Made by a program: the position numbers and the translations under genes. Shown piece by piece: positions 25,629 through 34,479 of a stretch of DNA of 38,412 nt. Within the stretch, counting starts at the first letter, position 1. Every line of letters starts with the position of its first letter. Under the pieces are notes generated by a model that saw nothing but the letters and a program-made list of their open reading frames with translations, was not told where the DNA came from and searched no databases. Origin of the DNA: Verrucomicrobiales bacterium (GTDB taxonomy: Bacteria > Verrucomicrobiota > Verrucomicrobiia > Verrucomicrobiales > DEV007); assembly GCA_029940475.1 (NCBI GenBank), contig JAPYUT010000028.1, positions 10,563 to 48,974 on the forward strand. Reading direction: 5' to 3'.

Positions 25629-26936
25629 ATGAATTCTTCACTCACTCTCTATTCCCGATGGCTTGCGCGGGTTGAAGCTAGCCCGGATGACATCGCCGTC
25701 ATAGATCTCATTGCTAATGAGAAACTGACGTTCTCTGATCTTTCTACACTTCTTGTAGAAACACCAGTCGCAACTGATCCTGTAATAGCTGAAGCATGCG
25801 GAGTTGCTTTTATAGTTAATGTATTGCGTGCATGGCGCGATGGCGTGGCCCTTATTCCTCTTGAGAACGCCACCACGTTTGACTCTAATCGCCTCAGGGG
25901 AATCCCTGTTGAAACCGCACATGTGAAACAAACATCAGGGACAACAAGCCTCCCGCGGCTAATACTTTTTAATGCGCATCAACTGGCCGCTGATGCTGAT
26001 CAAATTGTTACCTCGATGAGATTATACCAATACAATTGGAATATTGGAGTTATCTCAATGGCTCACTCCTACGGATTCTCGAATCTGATATTACCCCTTC
26101 TGCTGCACGGCATACCACTGGTGCTAGCCGAAAGCCCCCTGCCAGAAGCGGTAAAAAGGGCATTTAAACACACTGACGGGAAAGTAATTATGCCCGGTGT
26201 TCCAGCCATGTGGGATGCATGGCAAAAAGCAGGTATACTAAAGGGCGCCCCATTACATCTTGCAATCTCGGCAGGAGCTCCGCTTCCACTGGAATTGGAA
26301 AATGATATACTGGTCTCTAGTGACATAAAAATTCATAACTTTTATGGGTCAAGCGAATGCGGAGGCATTGCCTATGATTGCAGTAACTCGTTGCGATCAG
26401 CCTCCAATGTTGTCGGGCAACCTATCGACGGAGTAACTCTTAGCCTTGCTGATGATGCCAAGTTAATAGTGCAGAGCCCTGCAGTCGGCATGGGCTACTG
26501 GCCCGAGCGCAATCCCGGGGAACTGGGAAATGGGCGATTTCAAACCTCCGACTTTGCTGTAAGCGATCAAATTACAGGTCAGGTCACTCTGATTGGAAGG
26601 GCCGGGGAAATTATTAATGTCGCCGGACGCAAGCTCTCCCCTACAGCGGTTGAAAGCGCGATTATACAGGTTCCCGGGATTGACTGTTGTGTCGTGTTTG
26701 GGGTGCCAAGCCCGGACAATCACCGTGTTGAAGACATAGTGGCCTGTGTGGCAATGCACAAGGATATAACCGAAGCCATGTTGCGAACCGAACTGTATGA
26801 AAGTCTTCCAGCATGGCAATTGCCGAGAATATTGTGGAGGTGCGATGATTTGACCGTCAATGAGCTCGGGAAAATATCACGTTCATACTGGCGGAAACGT
26901 TTTCTTGAGAACAAGACAACTAACCGTTCCCGCTAA
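25629..26936 (+). CDS. AMP-ligase (acyl-CoA synthetase/adenylation family), aryl-polyene type
   Basis: 435 residues from the ATG at 25629; an in-frame TTG lies two codons earlier. It is an ANL-superfamily adenylating enzyme. It has the phosphate loop KQTSGTTSLPR (about 100-110), ISMAHSYGFSN, the YGSSE motif at about 239-243, TSDFA, GRAGEIINVAGRKLSP (hinge region) and a C-terminal ELGKISR lysine. Compact AMP-ligases of this sort load a starter acid onto an ACP in aryl polyene loci. The start is divergent to the KS operon, and the 3' end overlaps the convergent dehydratase gene by 17 bp. Starter acid unknown: no ammonia lyase gene is in view. Confidence 0.87.
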   Translation: MNSSLTLYSRWLARVEASPDDIAVIDLIANEKLTFSDLSTLLVETPVATDPVIAEACGVAFIVNVLRAWRDGVALIPLENATTFDSNRLRGIPVETAHVKQTSGTTSLPRLILFNAHQLAADADQIVTSMRLYQYNWNIGVISMAHSYGFSNLILPLLLHGIPLVLAESPLPEAVKRAFKHTDGKVIMPGVPAMWDAWQKAGILKGAPLHLAISAGAPLPLELENDILVSSDIKIHNFYGSSECGGIAYDCSNSLRSASNVVGQPIDGVTLSLADDAKLIVQSPAVGMGYWPERNPGELGNGRFQTSDFAVSDQITGQVTLIGRAGEIINVAGRKLSPTAVESAIIQVPGIDCCVVFGVPSPDNHRVEDIVACVAMHKDITEAMLRTELYESLPAWQLPRILWRCDDLTVNELGKISRSYWRKRFLENKTTNRSR

Positions 26937-27342
26937 GTGCAATCACCGCTTCCAGAACCGTGTTTCCACCGACCTTCACCTCTCCCTGCGCTTGAACCAC
27001 ATTCCCCAATCTCCGGATATGCCGGACATTGATCTCAAGTTCATCACCAGGCATAGCCGTGCCGGATATCTTCACATTCCGCATAGCGCATAGCCGCAGA
27101 TCCTTGAGAGGATATGACTTCGGGTCACTCTGGATAACGATCCCTGCGAGTTGGGCGAGCGCTTCAACAAGGATTACCCCCGGCATAATTGGCCTCCCCG
27201 GGAAATGACCTGCTAAAAAATCCTCATCCCCGCGCACCGTATATTTGCCAACTGCGGATTCACCCGCTGTCAGCCTATCCACTGTGTCGACAAACCTAAA
27301 TTCTCTTCCATGAGGGAGACTGGCTAATGGATCAGTAGACAT
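26920..27342 (-). CDS. FabZ-like 3-hydroxyacyl-ACP dehydratase (hot-dog fold)
   Basis: 140 residues from the ATG at 27342 (MSTDPLASLPHG). A GTG at 27396 would add 18 residues and overlap the upstream gene; I prefer the ATG because FabZ proteins start close to the LPH motif. The active-site block is textbook FabZ: H46 in AGHFPGRPIMPGV and E60 in LVEALAQLAG. It should dehydrate the ketoreductase product to a trans-enoyl chain; in a polyene pathway no enoyl reductase would follow. It lies 40 bp after the LolA-like gene on the same strand and converges with the AMP-ligase. Confidence 0.88.
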   Translation of the reverse strand: MSTDPLASLPHGREFRFVDTVDRLTAGESAVGKYTVRGDEDFLAGHFPGRPIMPGVILVEALAQLAGIVIQSDPKSYPLKDLRLCAMRNVKISGTAMPGDELEINVRHIRRLGNVVQAQGEVKVGGNTVLEAVIALSGNG

Positions 27343-27382
27343 TAATGGAAATCCATAAAGGATCCTCCCGCGATATTCAAAA

Positions 27383-28048
27383 TCAATTACCCTCACTCAT
27401 AGTATAGTCACGTAAATCAACGGTAAAAATGGAGTTTCCCAACTTTGTATTCTCCCTTATTGATGAGAATCGCGTGCTAACCGAGGAAGAATCCCGGAAT
27501 CGCAGGGAAATTCCCTCTGTATAAAAGGTTGTAGCGTTTACCTGAAATACAATTTTCCGCAACGCGAGCATCGCCTTGCGATCATTAACCTTTACCGTAA
27601 AGAAAAAGCTTCCTGCCTCTTTTTGCACGCCGGTAACGGTGAAATTTTCAGTGAATCCCTTATAACTTCGAGGAAATCCTGCCGAGAAAAATACAGCCCC
27701 CGGCACCAATTTCCGGGAATTTCCCTGCTCAAGGTTATAATGTTCTCCTGCTTTCTTTAGGGGACGCAACAGCAGAAGTTTATCGTCCCGTTGCAGGGCA
27801 ATACTCTCCGCGGGTTCACCAAGTTGCCATCGAAAGAATCCAGGCGACTTGAACCAAAGTTTCCCGGGGTTTACGATTGGCAGCTTAAGGGCCTTGAGTC
27901 GGCGTTCTTGCACAAAATTTGCAGTAACGCACTGCACGGAACTTTGATGTTCAATCCACTGCCTTACCGGCTCAAGATTAATGACATTATCACTGGCGTT
28001 GACAGCAGCAACCGCGAGTAACCATATAGACAAGATTGAGCACCGCAT
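27383..28048 (-). CDS. LolA-like outer-membrane lipoprotein/lipid carrier protein
   Basis: 221 residues from the ATG at 28048. The frame extends to 28117, but the signal peptide MRCSILSIWLLAVAAVNAS begins here. The mature part has LolA features: VTANFVQERRLKAL, GKLWFKSPGFFRWQLG and the beta-strand-rich remainder. LolA shuttles lipoproteins through the periplasm. LolA-related proteins are recurrent members of aryl polyene loci, where they are thought to carry the lipid-like product, so its place beside the dehydratase fits. It is divergent from the secreted protein gene at 28145. Confidence 0.8.
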   Translation of the reverse strand: MRCSILSIWLLAVAAVNASDNVINLEPVRQWIEHQSSVQCVTANFVQERRLKALKLPIVNPGKLWFKSPGFFRWQLGEPAESIALQRDDKLLLLRPLKKAGEHYNLEQGNSRKLVPGAVFFSAGFPRSYKGFTENFTVTGVQKEAGSFFFTVKVNDRKAMLALRKIVFQVNATTFYTEGISLRFRDSSSVSTRFSSIRENTKLGNSIFTVDLRDYTMSEGN

Positions 28049-28144
28049 TTTATTAGAATAAACGCTATCCTCCTTCCAGTCCTTGAATACTTTAAGGCAA
28101 TAAACTCTAGCATACACTCGCCAGAGGCCTCAATATATTAGCCG

Positions 28145-30010
28145 ATGCTACCATCGTCACTATGGCGCACCCTGGGTTTAACATGCGCTATCCTCAGCAC
28201 AGCAATGCCAGCATTTTGTATCGAACGCTTGGTACAATTTCGTGACGGTTCACATCTGCGAATTGAACTTCCTCCACTCGAATTTAGACTTAAAACTGGC
28301 AGCCATGAAAATTCCGTGCCTCAAACTAAAATCCTGCTTGCGGAAACCTCTCAAATCAATTTCTCTGAAATCCCGGCGCTTAATCGGGTAAAGCGCATCA
28401 AGATTGCCCTGCAGGCATTACGCGATGAGGATTTCGCGACACGGGAAGCCGCCGCTCTGACATTGACAAAATTTGGTTCCGGTTTCCGTGAAATGCTGCA
28501 AGGCAAGTTCGATCAGGCCTTTGATCCCGAGATCAGATGGCGCCTGCGGCGCGTCCTTGAACATCTGCCAATTAATGCACGAGATGAGTTTGATCACGTT
28601 CGACTACAGAATAAATACCTGCGAGGTGAATTTGAACCTTGGCACATCACCGTCAACTATCGCGACACGAATATCACCCTCAATCGCTCAACAGTGAGTT
28701 CCATCAGTATACCTCCACCGACAAATAAACACGCTCGTCATGTTCAGACAGTAAACAATCCTAGCTCAGATCTAATACCCTTGGTCTGCCGAAAGATTGA
28801 TTTCGAACGCAACCCTTCCGGGAAAATCCTTCGTGCAGGTGAAAATATTCAGCAGGCATTCATCAACTGGGGGCTCACCTTATCCTCCTCAGTTGAGACA
28901 TCATTCGTATCAGTTAATCGCTATGACATAGATGGAGCAGGAGGAGGAAAAGCTGCAGCCACGCATGACCCTCTTTACGAAGGTTCAATCACGATCCGCT
29001 TCTGCGTGCCCGGCTATCCATCCCGAAAGTCCGGAGTCAGTTTCATGGGATGCTGGCTCGGGATCGTCAAACCCGGCGGCACATCAATGGTCGCATATGA
29101 TGCCTATGGCAGTGAAATAGGTAGAGCAGTGAGCGGTGAAGGAGAGAGCCAATTTCTCGGAGTTAAGAGTAACGTCCCCATCGCCCGTGTTGAAATTGTT
29201 CCCAATCCTGCCATCGATTCTAACTTCGCCCTTGATGACTTGCTTTACGATGCCCCAACGCCATTGATGGACGCTCAGCATCCTTCACACTTCTCCATTT
29301 CACTGCGCGACGGGAACCGATTGAACTGCCGGGCGATAATCCCCCAGAAACACCCCAAAACTGGAGGAAGCACCATTCTCGCAAGACCGGGAGCCGCCTT
29401 CACGAAGGAAATTCCAATCCCACTGAGAGAGATTCGCATTCTGGTTCCCCCTTCAGGAAAACGACATACTCCTGAACCCGGGAAACGGAACATATGGGCT
29501 CTCCTCAACGACGGGTCACAACTTTCTCTCCTAGCACCTGAAAATAAGGCATTGATAACACTTCTGGGTGAATTACCCGCTAAAAAGCTTCAAATATGCA
29601 GCCTATGGACGGCACCGAGAAAACCACAGGACCCTCCGGACAATCTCGATATCCCAAGGCACGGTGCAGCAATCATTATACGCAACGACCCGCTTTATTT
29701 AACTTCCTTTACTCTTGGTGACGATAAGTTTTCCGGAATACGCGCTGATGGCTCTACCATCAACTACAGCTACAATCGACTTCCAAGCATATGGATAAAA
29801 AAACCTTCGGGATTGCCTGCCTCCATCGGCAGAATCGAATTGACCGATGGCCAGAGGATAAACTTTGGCAAGGAATGCCTTTTTAGCTCCTGCTCACTTC
29901 AAGAAAAAGGCATCACCATTAAAATTAGGACCACTGGCAACAGCGCACCTCAAGAAAGCCGGTCCATTAACCTGGATTTCCAATACGTCCGTTCAGTTCA
30001 ATTCCACTAA
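28145..30010 (+). CDS. Large secreted protein with HEAT-like and lectin-like segments
   Basis: 621 residues with a signal peptide of about 25 residues (LGLTCAILSTAMPAFC). Around 75-135 a helical segment reads ALRDEDFATREAAALTLTKF, and a second helix pair contains DPEIRWRLRRVLEHLP. This is a HEAT-like module seen in exported planctomycete and verrucomicrobial proteins. A beta-rich domain spans about 220-375. It ends in MVAYDAYGSEIGRA and FALDDLLYD, which resembles the PEP-CTERM-associated or lectin-like sandwich of many surface proteins. Short motifs of the type (R/N)DGSxL recur before and after it (near 31, 389, 457 and 567). No catalytic motif. The function is unknown; a surface or carbohydrate-binding role is inference. 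It is convergent with mutL, 19 bp apart. Confidence 0.75.
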   Translation: MLPSSLWRTLGLTCAILSTAMPAFCIERLVQFRDGSHLRIELPPLEFRLKTGSHENSVPQTKILLAETSQINFSEIPALNRVKRIKIALQALRDEDFATREAAALTLTKFGSGFREMLQGKFDQAFDPEIRWRLRRVLEHLPINARDEFDHVRLQNKYLRGEFEPWHITVNYRDTNITLNRSTVSSISIPPPTNKHARHVQTVNNPSSDLIPLVCRKIDFERNPSGKILRAGENIQQAFINWGLTLSSSVETSFVSVNRYDIDGAGGGKAAATHDPLYEGSITIRFCVPGYPSRKSGVSFMGCWLGIVKPGGTSMVAYDAYGSEIGRAVSGEGESQFLGVKSNVPIARVEIVPNPAIDSNFALDDLLYDAPTPLMDAQHPSHFSISLRDGNRLNCRAIIPQKHPKTGGSTILARPGAAFTKEIPIPLREIRILVPPSGKRHTPEPGKRNIWALLNDGSQLSLLAPENKALITLLGELPAKKLQICSLWTAPRKPQDPPDNLDIPRHGAAIIIRNDPLYLTSFTLGDDKFSGIRADGSTINYSYNRLPSIWIKKPSGLPASIGRIELTDGQRINFGKECLFSSCSLQEKGITIKIRTTGNSAPQESRSINLDFQYVRSVQFH

Positions 30011-30029
30011 AACCTTTCGTGCCATGGCT

Positions 30030-31856
30030 TTATTCAACGACTTGAACGGGGCTTTCTCCAAATCTCCTGGCTAATTCCTGGCCGGAGAATTGAATCATCG
30101 TCGCCCTTCCCCGTGCATCACAATAGGGCATGTCGCACTCCATCAACCGAGCAACCAGTGCAGTCAACTCCTCCGAACTCCTCGATTCACGATAACGCGC
30201 CGCACGACTGCTCACAGCAACCGCAAGATCGTGGTCACTAAAGCGGCGGGCTGCTTTATGCCCCCCATCCCGCAACTCTGCAATTAAATCGGATACGAAT
30301 CGTAAAGGATCCGCATCTCCGCACATCGCCGGCAGCGCGTCAATTTTAATCGTGTTTTCCCCAAAGGGTGCGATCCCTACTCCTAATCGCAAAAGCATTT
30401 CCGCATGCTCAACTGCAACCTGATAATCAAGCGGCACCATCTGCAAAGTTGCCGGGACCAGCAGTGGTTGAGATTCAGCATCGCCCTTCTTCATCGCCAT
30501 CAAACCTTCCTCATAAAGGATCCTTTCATGTGCAGCACGGCGGTGCAGGAGCACCAAGCCCTCAGGCCCCTCAATGACCAGGTAGCGTTCCCCAAAGACT
30601 CCCAGGATTCTGAAAAGCTCTCCACTGCCTGTAAGGAAATCCACCTCACGCTGGAACTCAATGAGTTTACCCTCTAAAGCGTTACCAATAGATTCAGCAT
30701 CCATTTCAGTGCCCCTTGCCAACTCCACTTCTGGATCACTGGCATTAGGCAGGGCAATATTGCGAACATCGCCCAAGCCCTCATTAGCACCACTAATGAC
30801 GCTTTTACTGTTCAAGTGATTCCCTGATTTGTCACCTGCGCCAACACGACTCTTCTCATTCAGTCGATCAGTAAGAGCATCTTGCACTGACTCAGCAAGC
30901 AACAACTGGACATTACGATTGTCATGAAAGCGAACCTCCCGCTTTGCAGGATGCACGTTTACGTCGACACTAGATGGATCCGCTTCAATAAATACGAATG
31001 CTGAAGGAAATGCCCCTCGATCAATAAGGCCGGAATACGCATCCCTAAGCGCACGTCTAACCGTCGCGCTGTCGATAGGTCGCCCGTTAAGGAAGCTATA
31101 CTGCAACCTGCGATTACGATGAGCAAATCCGGGGGCTGATACCCAACCAGAAACTTTAAGATTTTTGCCGTCGTCATGCCCTTTGAACTCAATGAGGTTC
31201 TCAACGACTTGGGCGCCAACCAAATCAGAAATTCTGTCAATCCGCCTTGATGTCGACGCAAGGTGCAGCATCTCACGCTTTCCATGCTGAAGACTAAAGG
31301 CAATTTCAGGTCTCGAAATTGCAGCTACCCTAACGACTGACTCAATGTGCCCAAACTCTGTTGCCTCAGCACGTAAAAACTTCCGGCGGGCTGGAACATT
31401 ATAAAAAAGCGCACGTACCTCAACCTGACTGCCTGGTGCCTTGCCGGACGGCCCGACATCCAAAAGCTTACCTCCATCAACAAGAATTTCCGTTCCAACA
31501 AGCGCTCCCTTCTCACAAGACACCAATCGGAACCTTGAAACACTGGCAATGCTAGGCAATGCTTCTCCTCTGAAACCGTAAGTTACTACCCGGGCAAGAT
31601 CGGACTTCTCCCTAAGCTTACTGGTTGCATGGCGTTCCATGGCAAGCATTGCATCCTCTCTGCTCATTCCAGAACCATTGTCAATAACTCTGATCAGCGA
31701 TGATCCTCCCCGATCTATATCGACACGAATTCGGCTCGATCCAGCATCAATGCTGTTCTCCAGGAGCTCTTTGACCACAGACGCCGGTCGCTCAACAACC
31801 TCTCCCGCAGCCACCTGACTGGCTAGGGAATCGGGCATAATGTGAATCTTTGGCAT
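30030..31856 (-). CDS. mutL: DNA mismatch repair protein MutL
   Basis: 608 residues. The N-terminal GHKL ATPase is complete: QVAAGEVVERPASVVKELLENSIDAG (motif I), DNGSGM (II), ATSKL and GFRGEAL (III), and NVPARRKF. The C-terminal dimerisation domain is present, but its nuclease motifs are altered. DQHA-x2-E-x4-E reads as HRRA-AHERILYEE (438-450). The ACR-x-A region reads as SSRAA. The CPHGRP motif reads as CDARGRA (579-585). MutL recruited by MutS normally nicks the new strand through these metal sites in organisms lacking MutH. Here the ATPase seems functional and the nuclease site probably lost. No mutS or mutH is in the window. Start at the ATG with MPKIHIMPDSL, standard for the family. 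Confidence 0.95.
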   Translation of the reverse strand: MPKIHIMPDSLASQVAAGEVVERPASVVKELLENSIDAGSSRIRVDIDRGGSSLIRVIDNGSGMSREDAMLAMERHATSKLREKSDLARVVTYGFRGEALPSIASVSRFRLVSCEKGALVGTEILVDGGKLLDVGPSGKAPGSQVEVRALFYNVPARRKFLRAEATEFGHIESVVRVAAISRPEIAFSLQHGKREMLHLASTSRRIDRISDLVGAQVVENLIEFKGHDDGKNLKVSGWVSAPGFAHRNRRLQYSFLNGRPIDSATVRRALRDAYSGLIDRGAFPSAFVFIEADPSSVDVNVHPAKREVRFHDNRNVQLLLAESVQDALTDRLNEKSRVGAGDKSGNHLNSKSVISGANEGLGDVRNIALPNASDPEVELARGTEMDAESIGNALEGKLIEFQREVDFLTGSGELFRILGVFGERYLVIEGPEGLVLLHRRAAHERILYEEGLMAMKKGDAESQPLLVPATLQMVPLDYQVAVEHAEMLLRLGVGIAPFGENTIKIDALPAMCGDADPLRFVSDLIAELRDGGHKAARRFSDHDLAVAVSSRAARYRESRSSEELTALVARLMECDMPYCDARGRATMIQFSGQELARRFGESPVQVVE

Positions 31857-31983
31857 ATCCAGTGTTTAGCACAACTCCCAGCTGTCGATGTAGCAGCAAA
31901 TCGAAAAACTTATTTCTAATTTCTCTTCTGAGTCCATCCGTGCTTAATTCAATTAAACTATCCTAGAATTCACCATTCCAGCC

Positions 31984-32331
31984 ATGATCACTGTCACACA
32001 GAACGCCGTCAAACAACTTCATCAGCTATTGGACCAGCAAGTTTCTTCGCCAGAGAATAAAGGACTCAGGCTTATGGTGACCAAGGGGGGGTGTGCCGGG
32101 ATGAAATACCACCTGAAACTCGACTCACCAAGTGCCGACGACACTATTGTTCGGCAAGAGAGTGCCGAAATCTATATCGACCGATCCAGTAAGCGATATC
32201 TTGATGGTTGCATTGTAGACTATAAGGAAAATTCGAGCGATATAGGCTTCAATATTGAGAATCCTAATGCCTCCCGTAACTGCGAATGCGGATCGTCCTT
32301 TGAGCCCAAAAAAAAATCCACTCCTGAGTAG
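31984..32331 (+). CDS. A-type iron-sulfur carrier (HesB/IscA/ErpA family)
   Basis: 115 residues, the usual size. The three conserved cysteines are present: C37 in GGCAGMKY, and C100 and C102 in NCECGSSF. A-type carriers deliver [2Fe-2S] or [4Fe-4S] clusters to apoproteins. The C terminus has a short lysine-rich tail. It is transcribed divergently from mutL (127-bp gap) and followed at 83 bp by the membrane protein gene. No isc or suf genes are adjacent, so ErpA-like or IscA-like identity cannot be decided. Confidence 0.92.
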   Translation: MITVTQNAVKQLHQLLDQQVSSPENKGLRLMVTKGGCAGMKYHLKLDSPSADDTIVRQESAEIYIDRSSKRYLDGCIVDYKENSSDIGFNIENPNASRNCECGSSFEPKKKSTPE

Positions 32332-32414
32332 CTGTACCATATCAACACCGCAGCTACTGACTAAAACTCCCACCACGACGATGAGGTTACCGCCCAATAA
32401 GAGCTGATCTCTTA

Positions 32415-33206
32415 ATGCCCATCAATGATTCTTTTGCCCGTCGTATCCCAGGCTTAAACCTTAAGCTCGGCAATATCCGTCGCCCCAGATTAGGGTCTCT
32501 GTTTTGGTGGACCATCGCCATTATACTGCTGGGCATCTGTGCCATATTGTCATGGACGCTCAGTATTTACATCTTCAACCACCCAAACAAGGTAATCCCC
32601 TATAAGATCCTGATAAAGCTTGATAAAATTCCACCTCCCAAACAATTCGCAATAGACGCCCCGCCGCCGGGAAGATTCCACACTCCACGCAGCCTACTTG
32701 AAAATCAATTTGCCGACCTTGGAGCAGAGCACCTTAATTACACCAACGACAGGCTCCTGCGCAATTACCTTGAGAACTTTCGTCGTTCTGAAGGTGTTAT
32801 CTATATAAGTGGTAAATTTAATGTCGATTATGTGCGTCAACTCAACTCTGATGACCTTTTCACACAAGGCCTGGTGTGCCGCGCGCATGCAGAAAATTTC
32901 CCTAACGCCAGCGTCGAAGTTGTTCTGCCCTGCCGTCAAAAAACATCGCTGGACCTGATCAAGCCGGGGCAACTTTTTGATCTCACAAACAATTTTTTTG
33001 CAGCCCTTGTTAATGTTTCAAGGCCTAGCGATGAATTGATATGTTTCACACTGGTTCCCATCGTCTATGGCAACAAGAATCTTGCCGGAGGAAAACTCAC
33101 GATGCGCCCACCTTCACAATTAAACATTCAAGGCAGATGGCCCTTAACTTCACACGAGGATATTATCCCCGAATCTGAAGCACAGGTTTCACTCGGTGCC
33201 CCATAA
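32415..33206 (+). CDS. Hypothetical single-pass membrane protein
   Basis: 263 residues. A short basic cytoplasmic N terminus (about 1-30) is followed by one transmembrane helix near 32-55 (WWTIAIILLGICAILSWTL). A periplasmic region of about 205 residues with mixed alpha/beta character follows. I do not recognise a domain. The segment ALVNVSRPSDELICFTLVPIVYG in the second half looks like a compact beta core. It is downstream of the Fe-S carrier on the same strand (83 bp) and convergent with the DUF1015 gene (10 bp). Function unknown. Confidence 0.7.
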   Translation: MPINDSFARRIPGLNLKLGNIRRPRLGSLFWWTIAIILLGICAILSWTLSIYIFNHPNKVIPYKILIKLDKIPPPKQFAIDAPPPGRFHTPRSLLENQFADLGAEHLNYTNDRLLRNYLENFRRSEGVIYISGKFNVDYVRQLNSDDLFTQGLVCRAHAENFPNASVEVVLPCRQKTSLDLIKPGQLFDLTNNFFAALVNVSRPSDELICFTLVPIVYGNKNLAGGKLTMRPPSQLNIQGRWPLTSHEDIIPESEAQVSLGAP

Positions 33207-33216
33207 TTCCAATTAC

Positions 33217-34434
33217 TTAAAAGGTATGGATAAACAACCCCGAGCGTAACTTGGGCTCGAACCACGTGCTCTTTGGTGGCATAATTGCACCAGCATCCGC
33301 TACATCCATTAACTGGCCAACCGTAACCTGATGCACGGCAAAAGCTACGGCATCACGTCCCGTATCAACACGTAATTCGAGCTCGGAAACACCCCTAATA
33401 CCACCTACAAAGTCAATCCGGGAATCCGTCCTCGGATCTCCCACCCCGAGAATAGGCCCCAGAAGTCGTTCCTGTAGAATACTGACATCAAGGGAAGCAA
33501 CCGGATCGCCATCCTCTCCGTGCCATGAAATTTCATGCCATTTTCCTGAAAGATACATTTTTGCCTTACCGGGTGCTGAAACAGGACTGGCATCTGTCAC
33601 GGAAAGGGTAAATGTCCTGCCAACTTCCTTGATAAAGCTCTGCTCGTCATGGCCATTGAGATCAGCAACAACCCTGTTGTATGGCAATACCCTAAGCTGC
33701 TCGCCAGGAAATAAAGTAACGAGGAACCAGTTATAGTCTTCCTCCCCGCTGTGATTAGGATTAACTAGTCGGCGTTGCTCTCCTACTCTGGCCGCGCTGG
33801 CACTCCGATGATGCCCGTCGGCCACATAGCAAACCGGAACCGACTCAAAGAGTTTCTCGAATTCACCTCCTCCTGGAACACGCCAAATTGCATGGCCAAT
33901 CCCATCAGGCGCAATGAAATGAGTGTCAGGAATTCGGGATTTCATTATCTTTTTCATCGCCTCATCTATGCCGATCTGGCTTCGATAAGTTAGAAAAACC
34001 GGCCCCAGATGAGCACCAAGGACTGACGCTATGCGAGTTCGATCATCCTCCCTTACCGGGCGGGTTTTTTCATGCTTGCGGATAATATCATTTTTATAGT
34101 CATCGATATGCGCAACTGCAACCAACCCGACCTGGGAATGATCCCCCATCACCTGCTGATAAAGGTACATGCACGGTTGCGATTCGCGCACTAAGGCTCC
34201 GCCATCCAACAAGCGGTCAAAATTACGCTTCGCTGTGGAGTAAACCTCCACTCCATATGGGTCAATGCCATCGGGCAAGCCTATTTCAGCTCGTGACACA
34301 TGTAATAAGCTATCGGGGTTACCCGCAGCTAATTCCCTGGCCTCCCTAGTGTCAACCACATCGTAGGGAACAGCAGCGACATGTTCAACCCTGCCTGCTG
34401 CAGGAACGAGTCCTTGAAATGATTTAATGCGCAT
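33217..34434 (-). CDS. DUF1015 family protein
   Basis: 405 residues, typical full length. Family signatures are the N-terminal VPYDVVDTREARELAAGNPDS(L)LHVSRAEI, the central KHEKTRPVREDDR, LGAHLGPVFL and YVADGHHRSASAA. DUF1015 proteins are soluble, widespread and of unproven function, and in several bacteria lie beside serine biosynthesis genes; that association is not seen here. The conserved Lys-His-Glu and Asp-Gly-His-His-Arg clusters suggest a catalytic or phosphate-binding site. It follows the PHP phosphatase gene by 45 bp on the same strand, so the two are probably co-transcribed. Confidence 0.9.
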   Translation of the reverse strand: MRIKSFQGLVPAAGRVEHVAAVPYDVVDTREARELAAGNPDSLLHVSRAEIGLPDGIDPYGVEVYSTAKRNFDRLLDGGALVRESQPCMYLYQQVMGDHSQVGLVAVAHIDDYKNDIIRKHEKTRPVREDDRTRIASVLGAHLGPVFLTYRSQIGIDEAMKKIMKSRIPDTHFIAPDGIGHAIWRVPGGGEFEKLFESVPVCYVADGHHRSASAARVGEQRRLVNPNHSGEEDYNWFLVTLFPGEQLRVLPYNRVVADLNGHDEQSFIKEVGRTFTLSVTDASPVSAPGKAKMYLSGKWHEISWHGEDGDPVASLDVSILQERLLGPILGVGDPRTDSRIDFVGGIRGVSELELRVDTGRDAVAFAVHQVTVGQLMDVADAGAIMPPKSTWFEPKLRSGLFIHTF

Positions 34435-34479
34435 AGCGTGTAGCTCTATTGAAAATATCTAAAATGAAGGAATAACTGC

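Noticed and set aside
31984..32331. HesB-like selenoprotein
   Set aside because: HesB-like proteins are sometimes Sec-containing, so I checked for UGA. All three conserved positions are ordinary Cys codons and the ORF ends normally at TAG.
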